Below are positions 11,222 through 23,979 of a DNA stretch of 64,000 nucleotides, in pieces. The position numbers were made by a program, and so were the translations under genes. Each line of letters starts with the position of its first letter. Positions within the stretch are counted from its first letter, which is position 1. Below the pieces are notes generated by a model that saw only the letters and a program-made list of their open reading frames with translations, did not search any database and was not told the DNA's origin. Origin of the DNA: Chamaelirium japonicum (taxonomy: Eukaryota; Streptophyta; Magnoliopsida; Liliales; Melanthiaceae); the NCBI GenBank assembly GCA_947650365.1, contig OX393550.1:122390374-122454373 (forward strand), written 5' to 3'.

Positions 11222-13427
11222 AATCCATTCCATTTCATTCGTACGATCCATTCTAATTCATTCGCACGATCCATTCTAATTCATTCGCACGATCCATTCT
11301 AATTCATTCGTACGATCCATTCTAATTCATTCGTACGATCCATTCTAATTCATTCGCACAATCTATTCTAATTCATTCGTACGATCCATTCTAATTCATT
11401 CGCACGATCCATTCTAATTCATTCATACGATCCATTCTATTTCATTCGTACGATCCATTCTAATTCATTCGTACGATCCATTCTAATTCATTTGCACAAT
11501 CTATTTTAATTCATTCGTACGATCCATTCTAATTCATTCGTACTATCCATTCAAATTCATTCGCATGAAGGTATCCATTCTAATTCATTCGTACTATCCA
11601 TTCTAATTCCTTCGTACGATCCATTCTAATTCATTCGTACGATCCATTCTAATTCATTCGTACGATCCATTATAATTCCTTCGTATGATCCGTTCTAATT
11701 CATTCGTACGGTATGATTCATTCTAATTCATTCGTACGATTCATTCTAATTCAATCCATTCTAATTCATTCATACGATCCATTCTATTTCATTCGTACAA
11801 TCCATTCTAATTCCTTCGTACGATCCATTCTAATTCATTCGTACGATCCATTCTAATTCATTCGCACGATCTATTCTAATTCATTCATACGATCCATTCT
11901 AATTCATTAATACGATCCAATCTAATTCATTCATACGATCCATTCTAATTCATTCGTACGATCCATTTTAATTCATTCGCACGATCCATTCTAATTCATT
12001 CGCACGATCCATTCTAATTCATTCGTACGATCCATTCTAATTCATTCGCACGATCCATTCTAATTCATTATTACGATCCGATCTAATTCATTCATACGAT
12101 CTATTCTAATTCATTCGGACGAATATATCCTTTCTAATTCATTCGTACGATCCAAATTCATTTATCCGTACGATCTATTCTATTTCATTCGTACGATCCA
12201 TTCTTATCGTACGATCCATTCTAATTCAATCCATTCTAATTCATTCGTACGATCCATTCTAATTCATTCGTACGATCCATTCTAATTCATTCGTACGATT
12301 CATTCTAATTCAATCCATTCTAATTCATTTGTACGATCCATTCTATTTCATTCGTACGATCCATTCTTACTCATTCGTACGATCCATTCGTATCCATTCT
12401 AATTCAATCGTACGATCTATTCTAATTCATTCGTACGATCCATTCTAATTCCTTCGTACGATCCATTCTAATTCATTCGTACAATCCATTCTAATTCATT
12501 CGCACGATCCATTCTAATTAATTCGTACGATCTATTCTATTTCATTCATACGATCCATTCTAATTCATTCATACGATCTATTCTAGTTCTTTCGCACGAA
12601 TGTATCCATTCTAATTCATTCGTACGATCCATTCTAATTCATTCGCACGATCCATTCTAATTCATTCATACAATCCATTCTAATTCTTTTGCACGAATGT
12701 ATCCATTCTAATTCATTCGTTCGATCCATTCTAATTCATTCGTACGATCCATTCTAATTCATTCGCATGATCTATTCTAATTCATGGATACGATCCAATC
12801 TAATTCATTCATACGATCCATTCTAATTCATTCGCACGAATGTATCCATTCTAATTCATTCGTACGATCCATTCTAATTCATTCGTACGATTTATTCTAA
12901 TTCATTCATACGATCCATTCTAATTTATTCGCACGATCCATTCTAATTCTTTCGTATGATCCATTCTAATTCATTCGTACGGTATGATTCATTCTAATTC
13001 AATCCATTCTAATTCATTCGTACGATCCATTCTAATTCATTCATACGATCCATTCTAATTCATTCGTACGATTCATTCTAATTCAATCCATTCTAATTCA
13101 TTCGCACGATCCATTCTAATTCATTCGCACGATCCATTCTAATTCATTGCATACGATCCATTCTATTTCATTCATACGATCCATTCTAATTCATTCGTAC
13201 GATCCATTCTAATTCATTCGTACGATCCATTCTTACTCATTCGTACGATCGATTCTAATTCATTCATTCGATCCATTCTAATTCATTCGTACGATCTATT
13301 CTATTTCATTCGTACAATCCATTCTTACTCATTCGTACGATCCGTACGATCCATTCTAATTCATTCGTACGATCCATTCTAATTCATTCATACGATCCAT
13401 TCTATTTCATTCATACGATTTATTCTA
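11222..13427 (-). repeat. satellite block, minus orientation
   Basis: Long minus-form block. It holds CGTACGGTATGATTC modules near 11706 and 12977, the truncated AAATTCATTTATCC module with TTCTTATCGTACG at 12148-12210, and several 38-bp composites (ATTCAATCCATTC). It ends at ATTCTAATGAATTAGAAT (about 13421-13438), a palindrome built from the AATT part of the monomer, also used at 4462. Confidence 0.93.
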
Positions 13428-13898
13428 ATGAATTAGAATGGATTGAATTAGAATGAATCGTACGAATGAATTAGAAAGGATACATTCGTACGAATGAATT
13501 AGAATGGATTGAATTAGAATGAATCGTACGAATGAATTAGAATGGATCGTACGAATGAATTAGAATGGATCGTACGAATGAATTAGAATGGATTGAATTA
13601 GAATGAATCATACGAATGAATTAGAATGAATCATACCGTACGAATGAATTACAATGGATCATACGAAGGAATTAGAATGGATCGTACGAATGAATTAGAA
13701 TGGATCGTACGAAGGAATTAGAATGGATCGTACGAAGGAATTAGAATGGATAGTACGAATGAATTATATTGGATCGTAGGAATGAATTAGAATGGATCGT
13801 GCGAATGAATTAGAATGGATCGTACGAATGAATTAGAATGGATCGTACGAAGGAATTAGAATGGATCGTACGAATGAATTAGAAAGGATACATTCGAA
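13428..13898 (+). repeat. satellite block, plus orientation
   Basis: Plus-form block with three 38-bp composites and the AATCATACCGTACG module near 13628. It ends at AAAGGATACATTCGAATTC (GAATTC at 13896-13901). Confidence 0.92.
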
Positions 13899-14294
13899 TT
13901 CATTCGTACGATCCATTCTAATTCCTTCGTACGATCCATATTCTAATTCATTCGCACGATCCATTCTAATTCATTCATACGATCCATTCTAATTTATTCG
14001 CACGATCCATTCTAACTCATTCGTGCGATCCATTCTAATTCATTCGCACAATCTATTCTAATTCATTCGAACGATCCATTCTAATTCATTCATACGATCC
14101 ATTCTATTTCATTCGTACGAAGGAATTAGGAAGGATCGTACGAATGAATTAGAATGGATCGTACGAATGAATTAGAAAGGATACATTCGAATTCATTCGT
14201 ACGATCCATTCTAATTCATTCGTACGATCTATATTCTAATTCATTCGCACGATCCATTCTAATTCATTCGTACGATCCTTTCTAATTCCTTCGT
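13899..14294. repeat. flip cluster with paired GAATTC and CGTACG junctions
   Basis: Minus 13899-14116, plus 14117-14191, minus 14192-14294. The flips are GAATTC (13896-13901), CGTACG (14114-14119), GAATTC (14189-14194) and CGTACG (14292-14297). Both GAATTC junctions are followed by the AT-expanded monomer (CCATATTCTA near 13936, CTATATTCTA near 14228), so this looks like two successive copies of one junction unit of about 290 bp. Confidence 0.9.
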
Positions 14295-15149
14295 ACGAAT
14301 GAAATAGAATAGATCGTATGAATGAATTAGAATGGATCGTGCGAATGAATTAGAATGGATCGTTCAAATGAATTAGAATAGATTGTGCGAATGAATTAGA
14401 ATGGATCGTACGAATGAATTAGAATGGATCGTGCGAATAAATTAGAATGGATCGTATGAATGAATTAGAATGGATCGTACGAATGAATTAGAATAGATTG
14501 TTCGAATGAATTAGAATGGATCGTACGAATGAATTAGAATGGATCGTATTAATGAATTAGAATAGATTGTGCGAATGAATCAGAATGGATCGTACGAATG
14601 AATTAGAATGGATCGTACGAATGAATTAGAATGGATCGTATGAATGAATTAGAATGGATCGTGCGAATGAATTAGACTGGATCGTACGAATGAAATAGAA
14701 TGGATTCGCACGAATGTATCCGAATGGATCATACGAAGGAATTAGAATGGATCGTACGAAGGAATTAGAATGGATAGAACGAATGAATTAGAATGGATAC
14801 CTTCGTGCAAATGAATTAGAATGGATCGTACGAATGAGTAAGAATGGATCGTACGAATGAAATAGAATGGATCGTATGAATGAATTAGAATGGATCGTGC
14901 GAATGAATTAGAATGAATCGTACGAATGAATTAGAATAGATTGTGCGAATGAATTAGAATGGATCGTACGAATGAATTAGAATGGATCGTGCGAATGAAT
15001 TAGAATGGATCGTGCGAATGAATTAGAATGGATCGTTTGAATTTATTAGAATGGATCGTACGAAGGAATTAGAATGGATCGTATGAATGAATTAGAATGG
15101 ATCGTGCGAATGAATTAGAATGGATCGTACGAATGAAATAGAATGGATT
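14295..15149 (+). repeat. satellite block, plus orientation, with inverted 18-bp scar
   Basis: Plus-form block interrupted at 14704-14721 by 18 bases in minus form (ATTCGCACGAATGTATCC), after which plus form resumes. That fragment is the exact reverse complement of the fragments at 29841-29858 and 37156-37173. The block ends at GGATTCGCACGAATGTATCC (about 15145-15164). Confidence 0.9.
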
Positions 15150-15735
15150 CGCACGAATGTATCCATTCTAATTCATTCATACGATCCATTCTAATTCATT
15201 CATACGATCCATTCTAATTCATTCGTACGATCCATTCTAATTCCTTCGTACGATCCATTCTAATTCATTCATACGATCCATTCTAATTCATTCGCACGAA
15301 TGTATCCATTCTAATTCATTCGTACGATCCATTCTAATTCATTCATACGATCCATTCTAATTCTACGATCCATTCTTACTCATTCGTATTATCCATTTTA
15401 ATTCATTCACACGAATGTATCAACTCTAATTCATTCGTACGATTCATTCTAATTCAATCCATTCTAATTCATTCGTACGATCTATTCTAATTCATTCGTA
15501 CGATCCATTCTAATTCATTCATACGATCCATTGTAATTGATTCGTACGATCCATTCTAATTCATTCGTACAATCCATTCTAATTCATTCACACGATCCAT
15601 TCGCATTCACTCAAACGATCCATTCTAATTCATTCATATGATCCATTCATTCGTACGATCCATTCTTACTCATTCGTACGATCCATTCTAATTCATTTGC
15701 ACGAAGGTATCCATTCTAATTCATTCGTACTATTC
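15150..15735 (-). repeat. satellite block, minus orientation
   Basis: Minus-form block. The run CTACGATCCATTCTTACTC with GTATTATCC and GTATCAACTC at 15360-15428 is a copy of that at 3350-3415 and 56213-56272. CGCATTCACTCAAAC is near 15600. It turns to plus at TACTATTCGTGCGAATG (about 15729-15745). Confidence 0.92.
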
Positions 15736-17442
15736 GTGCGAATGAATTAGAATGGATCATACGGTTGAGTAAGAATGGATTGTACGAATGAAATAGAATA
15801 GATCGTACGAATGAATTAGAATGGATCATGCTAATGAATTAGAATTGATCGTACGAATGAATTAGAATAGATTGTGCGAATGAATTAAAATGGATAGATT
15901 CGTGCGAATGGATTAGAATGGATCGTATGAATGAATTAGAATGGATCGTATGAATTAGAATGGATATTATGAATGAATTAGAATGGATCGTATGAATGAA
16001 ATAGAATGGATCGTACGAATGAATTAGAATGGATCGTGCGAATGAATTAGAATGGATCGTGCGAATGAGTAAGAATGGATCGTACGAATGAAATAGAATG
16101 GATCGTATGAATGAATTAGATGGGATCGTATTAATGAATTAGAATGGATCGTACGAATGAATTAAAATAGATCGTACGAATGAATTAGAATGGATACGAA
16201 TGGATCGTATGAATGAATTAGAATGGATTGTACGAATGTATTAGAATGGATCGTACGAATGAATTAGAATGGATTGAATTAGAATGAATCGTACGAATGA
16301 ATTAGAATGAATCATATCGTATGAATGAATTAGAATGGATCATATGAATGAATTAGAATGGATCGTATGAATGAATTAGAATGGATCGTACGAATGAATT
16401 AGAATGGATCGTATGAATGAATTAGAATGGATCGTCCGAATGAATTAGAATGGATCAGGCGAATGAATTAGAATGGATCGTACGAATGAATTAGAATGGA
16501 TTGTATGAATGAATTAGATTGGATCGTATTAATGAATTAGAATGGATCGTACGAATGAATTAGAATAGATCGTACGAATGAATTAGAATGGATACATTCG
16601 TGCGAATGAATTAGGATGGATCGTATGAATGAATTAGAATGGATCGTACGAATGAATTAGAATGGATACATTCGTGCGAATGAATTAGAATGGATCGTAT
16701 GAATAAATTAGAATCGATCGTACGAATGAATTAGAATGGATCATGCGAATGAATTAGAATGGATCGTGCGAATGAATTAGAATGGATCGTATGAATGAAT
16801 TAGAATGGATCGTGCGAATGAATTAGAATGGATACATTCGTGCGAATGAATTAGAATGGATCGTATGAATAAATTAGAATCGATCGTACGAATGAATTAG
16901 AATGGATCGTGCGAATGAATTAGAATGGATCGTGCGAATGAATTAGAATGGATCGTACGAATGAATTAGAATGGATACATTCGTGTGAATGAATTAGAAT
17001 GGATCATACGAAGGAATTAGAATGGATCGTAGGAATGAATTAGAATGGATCGTACGAATGAATTAGAATGGATCGTACAAATGAATTAGAATGGATACAT
17101 TCATGCGAATGAATTAGAATGGATCATACGAATGAGTAAGAATGGATCATGCGAATGAATTAGAATGGATCATATGAATGAATTAGAATGGATCGTATGA
17201 ATAAATTAGAATGGATCGTGCGAATAAATTAGAATGGATCGTATGAATGAATTAGAATAGATTGTGCGAATGAATTAGAATGGATCGTACGAATGAATTA
17301 GAATGGATACATTCGTGCGAATGAATTAGAATGGATCGTATGAATGAATTAGAATCGATCGTACGAATGAATTAGAATGGATCATGCGAATGAATTAGAA
17401 TGGATTGAATTAGAATGAATCGTACGAATGAGTAAGAATGGA
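15736..17442 (+). repeat. satellite block, plus orientation
   Basis: Plus-form block. The GATTGGATCGTATTAATG variant pair occurs near 16129 and 16513, and ACATT long monomers near 16595, 16667, 16836, 16977, 17096 and 17308. A segment ending GAATCGATCGTACG recurs near 16710, 16870 and 17352. It ends at GGATCC (17440-17445). Confidence 0.93.
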
Positions 17443-17980
17443 TCCATTCTATTTCATTCGTACGATCCATTCTAATTCATTCATACGATCCTTTCCAATT
17501 CCTTCGTACGGATGAATTAGAATGGATTGCATGAATGAATTAGAATAGATCGTACGAATGAATTAGAATGGATCGTACGAAATGTATCCATTCTAATTCA
17601 TTCGTACGATCCATTCTAATTCATTCGTATGATCCATTCTTACTCATTCGTACGATCCAATCTAATTCATTCATACGATCCATTCTACGATCCATTCTAA
17701 TTCATTCGTACGTTCCATTCTAATTCATTCGTATGATCTATTCAAATTCATTAATACGATCCATTCTAATTCATTCGCACGATCCATTCTAATTCATTCG
17801 TACGATCCATTCTAATTCATTCGTACGATCCATTCTAATTCATTCGTACGATCCATTCTAATTCATTCGCACGAATGAATCCATTCTAATTCATTCGTAT
17901 GATCCATTCTAATTCATTCGCATGAATGTATCCATTCTAATTCATTCGCACGATTCATTCTAATTCATTCATACAATCCA
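17330..17980. repeat. segmental copy, paired with 7070-7720
   Basis: Matches 7070-7720 at a constant offset of 10260 bp as far as about 17945, then loses one monomer relative to it. The two copies differ by scattered single bases, several of them CG against TG or CA. Confidence 0.85.
17443..17579. repeat. three-flip module, copy 2
   Basis: Flips at GGATCC (17440-17445), CGTACG (17505-17510) and GTACGAAATGTATCC (about 17574-17588). It carries CCTTTCCAATTCC just before the CGTACG; the inverted copy at 26800-26938 has the matching GAATTGGAAAGG, so these two share a base change that copy 1 lacks. Confidence 0.9.
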
Positions 17981-18494
17981 TTCTAATTCTTTTGCACGAA
18001 TGTATCCATTCTAATTCATTCGTACGATCCATTCTAATTTATTCGTACGATCCATTCTAATTCATTCGCACAATCCATTCTAATTCATTCACACTCGTAC
18101 GATCCATTCTAATTCATTCGCACGAATGTATCCGTTCTAATTCATTCGTATATCCATTCTAATTCATTCGCACAATCTATTCTAATTCATTCGAACGATC
18201 CATTCTAAGTCATTCGTACGATCCATTCTAATTCATTCATACGATCCATTCTAATTCATTCGCACGATCCATTCTATTTCATTCGTACGATCCATTCTAA
18301 TTCATTCGCACGATCCATTCTAATTCATTCATACAATCCATTCTAATTCTTTTGCACGATCGATTCTAATTCATTCGCAAAATCTAGTCTAATTCATTCG
18401 TAGGATCCATTCTAATTCATTACTACGATCCATTCTAATTCGTTCGTATGTATCCATTCTAATTCATTCGCACGATCCATTCTAATTCATTTGT
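17580..18494 (-). repeat. satellite block, minus orientation
   Basis: Minus-form block with the sequence TACGTTCC, TTCAAATTCATTAATACG and GCACGAATGAATCC at 17708-17882, which is matched in reverse complement at about 26490-26700. It ends at ATTTGTACGAATG, a decayed version of the CATTCGTACGAATG palindrome. Confidence 0.92.
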
Positions 18495-20423
18495 ACGAAT
18501 GAATTAGAATGGATCGTACGAATGAATTAGAATGGATCGTACGAATGAGTAAGAATGGATCGTACGAATGAAATAGAATGGATCATATGAATGAATTAGA
18601 ATGGATACGTGCGAATGAATTAGAATTGATCGTACGAATGAATTAGAATAGATTGTGCGAATGAATTAGAATGGATCGTACGAATGAATTGGAATGGATA
18701 CATTCGTGCGAATGAATTAGAATGGTTCGTACGAATGAAATAGAATGGATCGTGCGAATGAATTAGAATGGATCGTACGAATGAATTAGAATGGATCGTA
18801 CGAATGACTTAGAATGGATCGTTCGAATGAATTAGAATAGATTGTGCGAATGAATGAGAATGGATCGTACGAATGAATTAGAACGGATACATTCGTGCGA
18901 ATGAATTAGAATGGATCGTATGAGTGTGAATGAATTAGAATGGATTGTGCGAATGAATTAGAGTGGATACATTCGTACGAATGAATTAGAATAGATTGTG
19001 CGAATGAATTAGAATGGATCGTACGAATGAAATAGAATGGATCGTTTGAATGAATTAGAATGGATCGTACTTATGAATTAGAATGGGTCATATGAATCAA
19101 ATAGAATGGATCGTACGAAGGAATTAGAAAGGATCGTATGAATGAATTAGAATGGATCGTACGAATGAATTAGAATGGATCGTACGAATGAATTAGAATA
19201 GATCGTACGAATGAATTAGAATAGATCGTGCGAATGAATTAGAATGGATCGTACGAATGAATTAGAATGGATCGTACGAATGAAATAGAATGGATTGTAC
19301 GAATGAATTAGAATGGATCGTACGAATGAATTAGAATGGATTCATTCGTGCGAATGAATTAGAATGGATCATACGAATGAATTAGAATGGATTCATTCGT
19401 GCGAATGAACTAGAATGGATCGTACGAATGAGTAAGAATGGATCGTACGAATGAATTAGAATGGATTGAATTAGAATGAATCGTACGAATGAATTAGAAT
19501 GGATCATACGAAGGAATTAGAATGGATCGTGCGAATGAATTAGAATGGATCGTGCGAATGAAATAGAATGGATCGTATGAATGAATTAGAATGGATCGTG
19601 CGAATGAATTAGAATGGATCGTACGAATGAATTAGAATAGATTGTGCGAATGAATTAGAATGGATCGTATGAATGAATTAGAATGGATCGTACGAATGAA
19701 TTAGAATGGATCGTATGAATGAATTAGAATGGATCGTGCGAATGAATTAGAATGGATCGTACGAATGAATTAGAATGGATTGAATTAGAATGAATCGTAC
19801 GAATGAATTAGAATGGATCGTACGAATGAAATAGAATGGATCGTACGAATGAATTGGAATGGATACATTCGTGCGAATGAATTAGAATAGATCGTATGAA
19901 TGAATTAGAGTGGCTACATTCGTACAAATGAATTAGAATGGATCGTGCGAATGAATTAGAATGGATCGTGCGAATGAATTAGAATGGATCGTACGAATGA
20001 ATTAGAATGGATCGTATGAATGAATTAGATTGGATCGTATTAATGAATTAGAATGGATCGTGCGAATGAATTAGAATGGATCGTACGAATGAATTAGAAT
20101 GGATCGTACGAATGACTTAGAATGGATCGTTCGAATGAATTAGAATAGATTGTGCGAATGAATTAGAATGGATCGTACGAATGAATTAGAAAGGATACAT
20201 TCGTGCGAATGAATTAGAATGGATCGTATGAGTGTGAATGAATTAGAATGGATCGTGCGAATGAATTAATGGATCGTATTAATGAATTAGAATGGATCGT
20301 GCGAATGAATTAGAATGGATCGTACGAATGAGAAAGAATGGATCGTGCGAATGAATTAGAATGGATTCTACGAATGAATTAGAATGGATCGTACGAATGA
20401 ATTAGAATTGATACATTCGTGCG
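18495..20423 (+). repeat. satellite block, plus orientation
   Basis: Plus-form block whose first 400 bp follow the same variant order as 1060-1500 (GAGTAAG, GAAATAG, ATACGTGCG, AGAATTGATCG, AATTGGAATGG). GAGTGTG variants are near 18930 and 20229, and GATCGTTCG markers near 18818 and 20128. It ends at ACATTCGTGCGAATCC. Confidence 0.93.
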
Positions 20424-22175
20424 AATCCATTCTATTTTATTCATACGATCCATTCTAATTTATTCGCACGATCCATTCTAATTCATTCATACGATCCATT
20501 CTAATTCATTAGTACGATCCATTCTAATTCATTCATACGATCCATTCAAATTCATTCGCACAATCTATTCTAATTCATTCGTACGATCCATTCTAATTCA
20601 TTCGCACGATCCATTCTAATTCATTCATACGATCCATTCTATTTCATTCGTACGATCCATTCTAATTCATTTGCACGATGGTATCCATTCTAATTCATTC
20701 GTACTATCCATTCTAATTCCTTCGTACGATCCATTCTAATTCCTTCGTACGATCCATTCTAATTCATTCGCACGATCCATTCTAATTTATTCATACGATC
20801 CATTCTATTTCATTCGTACGATCCATTCTTACTCATTCGTACGATCCATTCTAATTCATTTGCACGATGGTATCTATTCTAATTCATTCGTACTATCCAT
20901 TCTAATTCATTCGTACGATCCATTCTAATTCCTTTGTACGATCCATTCTAATTCATTCGTACGATCCATTCTAATTCATTCGTACGATCCATTCTAATTC
21001 CTTCGTATGATCCATTCTAATTCATTCGTACGGTATGATTCATTCTAATTCATTCGTACGATTCATTCTAATTCAATCCATTCTAATTCATTCGTACGAT
21101 CCATTCTAATTCATTCGTACGATCCATTCTAATTCATTCGTACGATCCATTCTAATTCATTCGTACGATTCATTCTAATTCAATCCATTCTAATTCATTC
21201 GTACGATCCATTCTTACTCATTCGTACGATCCATTCTAATTCATTCGCACGAATGAATCCATTCTAATTTATTCGTATGATCCATTCTAATTCATTCGCA
21301 TGAATGTATCCATTCTAATTCATTCGTACGATCCATTCTATGTCATTCGTACAATCCATTCTATTTCATTCGTACGATCCATTCTAATTCATTCGCACGA
21401 TCCATTCTAATTCATTCGCATGATCCATTCTAATTCATTCGTACGATCGATTCTAATTCATTCGTACAATCCATTCTAATTCATTCGCACGAATGTATCC
21501 ATTCTAATTCATTCGTACGATCCATTCTAATTCATTCGCACAATCTATTCTAATTCATTTATACGATCCATTCTAATTTATTCGCACGATCCATCTAATT
21601 CATTCATACGATCCATTCTAATTCATTCATATGATCCATTCTAATTCATTCGCACGATCCATTCTTACTCATTTGTACGATCCATTCTAATTCATTCGCA
21701 CGATCCATTCTAATTCATTAATACGATCCATTCTAATTCATTCGCACGATCCATTCTAATTCATTCACACTCATACGATCCATTCTAATTCATTCGCACG
21801 AATGTATCCTTTACATTCATTTGTACGAATGTATCCACTCTAATTCATTCGTATGATCCATTCTAATTTATTCGCACGAATGTATCCATTCTAATTCATT
21901 CGTACGATCCATTCTAATTCATTCGTACGATCCATTCTAATTCCTTCGAATGATCCATGCTAATTCATTCGCACGAATGTATCCATTCTAATTCATTCGT
22001 ACGATCCATTCTAATTCATTCGTACGGTATGATTCATTCTAAACGATCCATTCTAATTCATTCGCACAATCTATTCTAATTCATTCGAACGATCCATTCT
22101 AAATCATTCGTACGATCCATTCTAAGTCATTCGTACGATCCATTCTAATTCATTCGTACGATTCATTCTAATTCA
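20424..22175 (-). repeat. satellite block, minus orientation
   Basis: Minus-form block with GATGGTATCC long monomers near 20668 and 20868, CGTACGGTATGATTC near 21027, and CACACTCATACG near 21768. It turns to plus at ATTCTAATTCATTAGAAT (about 22165-22182), a junction also seen at 31108, 38423 and 47437. Confidence 0.93.
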
Positions 22176-23979
22176 TTAGAATGGATCGTACGAATGAATT
22201 AGAATGGATTGAATTAGAATGAATCGTACGAATGAATTAGAATGGATCGTATGAATTAAATAGAATGGATCGTACGAATGAATTAGAATGGATCGTGCGA
22301 ATGAATTAGAATGGATCGTACGAATGAATTAGAATGGATCGTACGAATGAATTAGAATGGATACATTCGTGCGAATGAATTAGAATGAATCGTATGAATG
22401 AATTAGATTGGATCGTATAAATGAATTAGAATGGATCGTACGAATGAATTAGAATGGATCGTGCTAATGAATTAGAATGGATCGTGCGAATGAATTAGAA
22501 TGGATCATACGAATGAATTAGAATGGATCGTACGAATGAATTAGAATGGATCGTTCGAATGAATTAGAATAGATTGTGCGAATGAATTAGAATGGATCGT
22601 ACGAATGAATTAGAAAGGATACATTCGTGCGAATGAATTAGAATGGATCGTATGAGTGTGAATGAATTAGAATGGATCGTGCGAATGAATTAGAATGGAT
22701 CGTATTAATGAATTAGAATGGATCGTGCAAATGAATTAGAATGGATCGTACGAATGAGTAAGAATGGATCGTGTGAATGAATTAGAATGGATCATATGAA
22801 TGAATTAGAATGGATCGTATGAATGAATTAGAATGGATCGTGTGAATAAATTAGAATGGATCGTATAAATGAATTAGAATAGATTGTGCGAATGAATTAG
22901 AATGGATCGTACGAATGAATTAGAATGGATACATTCGTGCGAATGAATTAGAATGGATCGTATGAATGAATTAGAATCGATCGTACGAATGAATTAGAAT
23001 GGATCATGCGAATGAATTAGAATGGATCGTGCGAATGAATTAGAATGGATCGTACGAATGAAATAGAATGGATTGTACGAATGAGATAGAATGGATCGTA
23101 CGAATGAATTAGAATGGATACATTCATGCGAATGAATTAGAATGGATCATACGAATGAATTAGAATGGATTCATTCGTGCGAATGAATTAGAATGGATCA
23201 TACGAATGAGTAAGAATGGATCGTACGAATGAATTAGAATGGATTGACTTAGAATGAATCGTACGAATGAATTAGAATGGATCGTACGAATGAATTAGAA
23301 TGGATCGTACGAATGAATTAGAATGGATTGAATTAGAATGAATCGTACGAATGAATTAGAATGAATCATACCGTACGAATGAATTAGAATGGATCATACG
23401 AAGGAATTAGAATGGATCGTAAGAATGAATTAGAATGGATCGTACGAATGAATTAGAATGGATCGTACGAAGGAATTAGAATGGATCGTACGAAGGAATT
23501 AGAATGGATAGTACGAATGAATTAGAATGGATACCTTCGTGCAAATGAATTAGGATGGATCGTACAAATGAGTAAGAATGGATCGTACAAATGAAATAGA
23601 ATGGATCGTATGAATGAATTAGAATGGATCATGCGAATGAATTAGAATGGATCGTACGAAGGAATTAGAATGGATCGTACGAAGGAATTAGAATGGATAG
23701 TACGAATGAATTAGAATGGATACCTTCGTGCAAATGAATTAGAATGGATCGTACGAATGAAATAGAATGGATCGTATGAATGAATTAGAATGGATCGTGC
23801 GAATGAATTAGAATGGATCGTACGAATGAATTAGAATAGATTGTGCGAATGAATTTGAATGGATCGTATGAATGAATTAGAATGGATCGTACGAATGAAT
23901 TAGAATGGATCGTATGAATGAATTAGAATGGATCGTGCGAATGAATTAGAATAGATCGTACAAATGAAATAGAATGGAT
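22176..23979 (+). repeat. satellite block, plus orientation
   Basis: Plus-form block. From about 23050 the order GAGATAG, ACATTCATGCG, GGATTCATTCGTGCG, GAGTAAG, 38-bp composite, AATCATACCGTACG, GATAGTACG, ATACCTTCGTGC matches 63500-64000. GATAGTACG with ATACCTT occurs twice, near 23508 and 23696. It ends at GGATTCGCACGAATGTATC. Confidence 0.93.
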
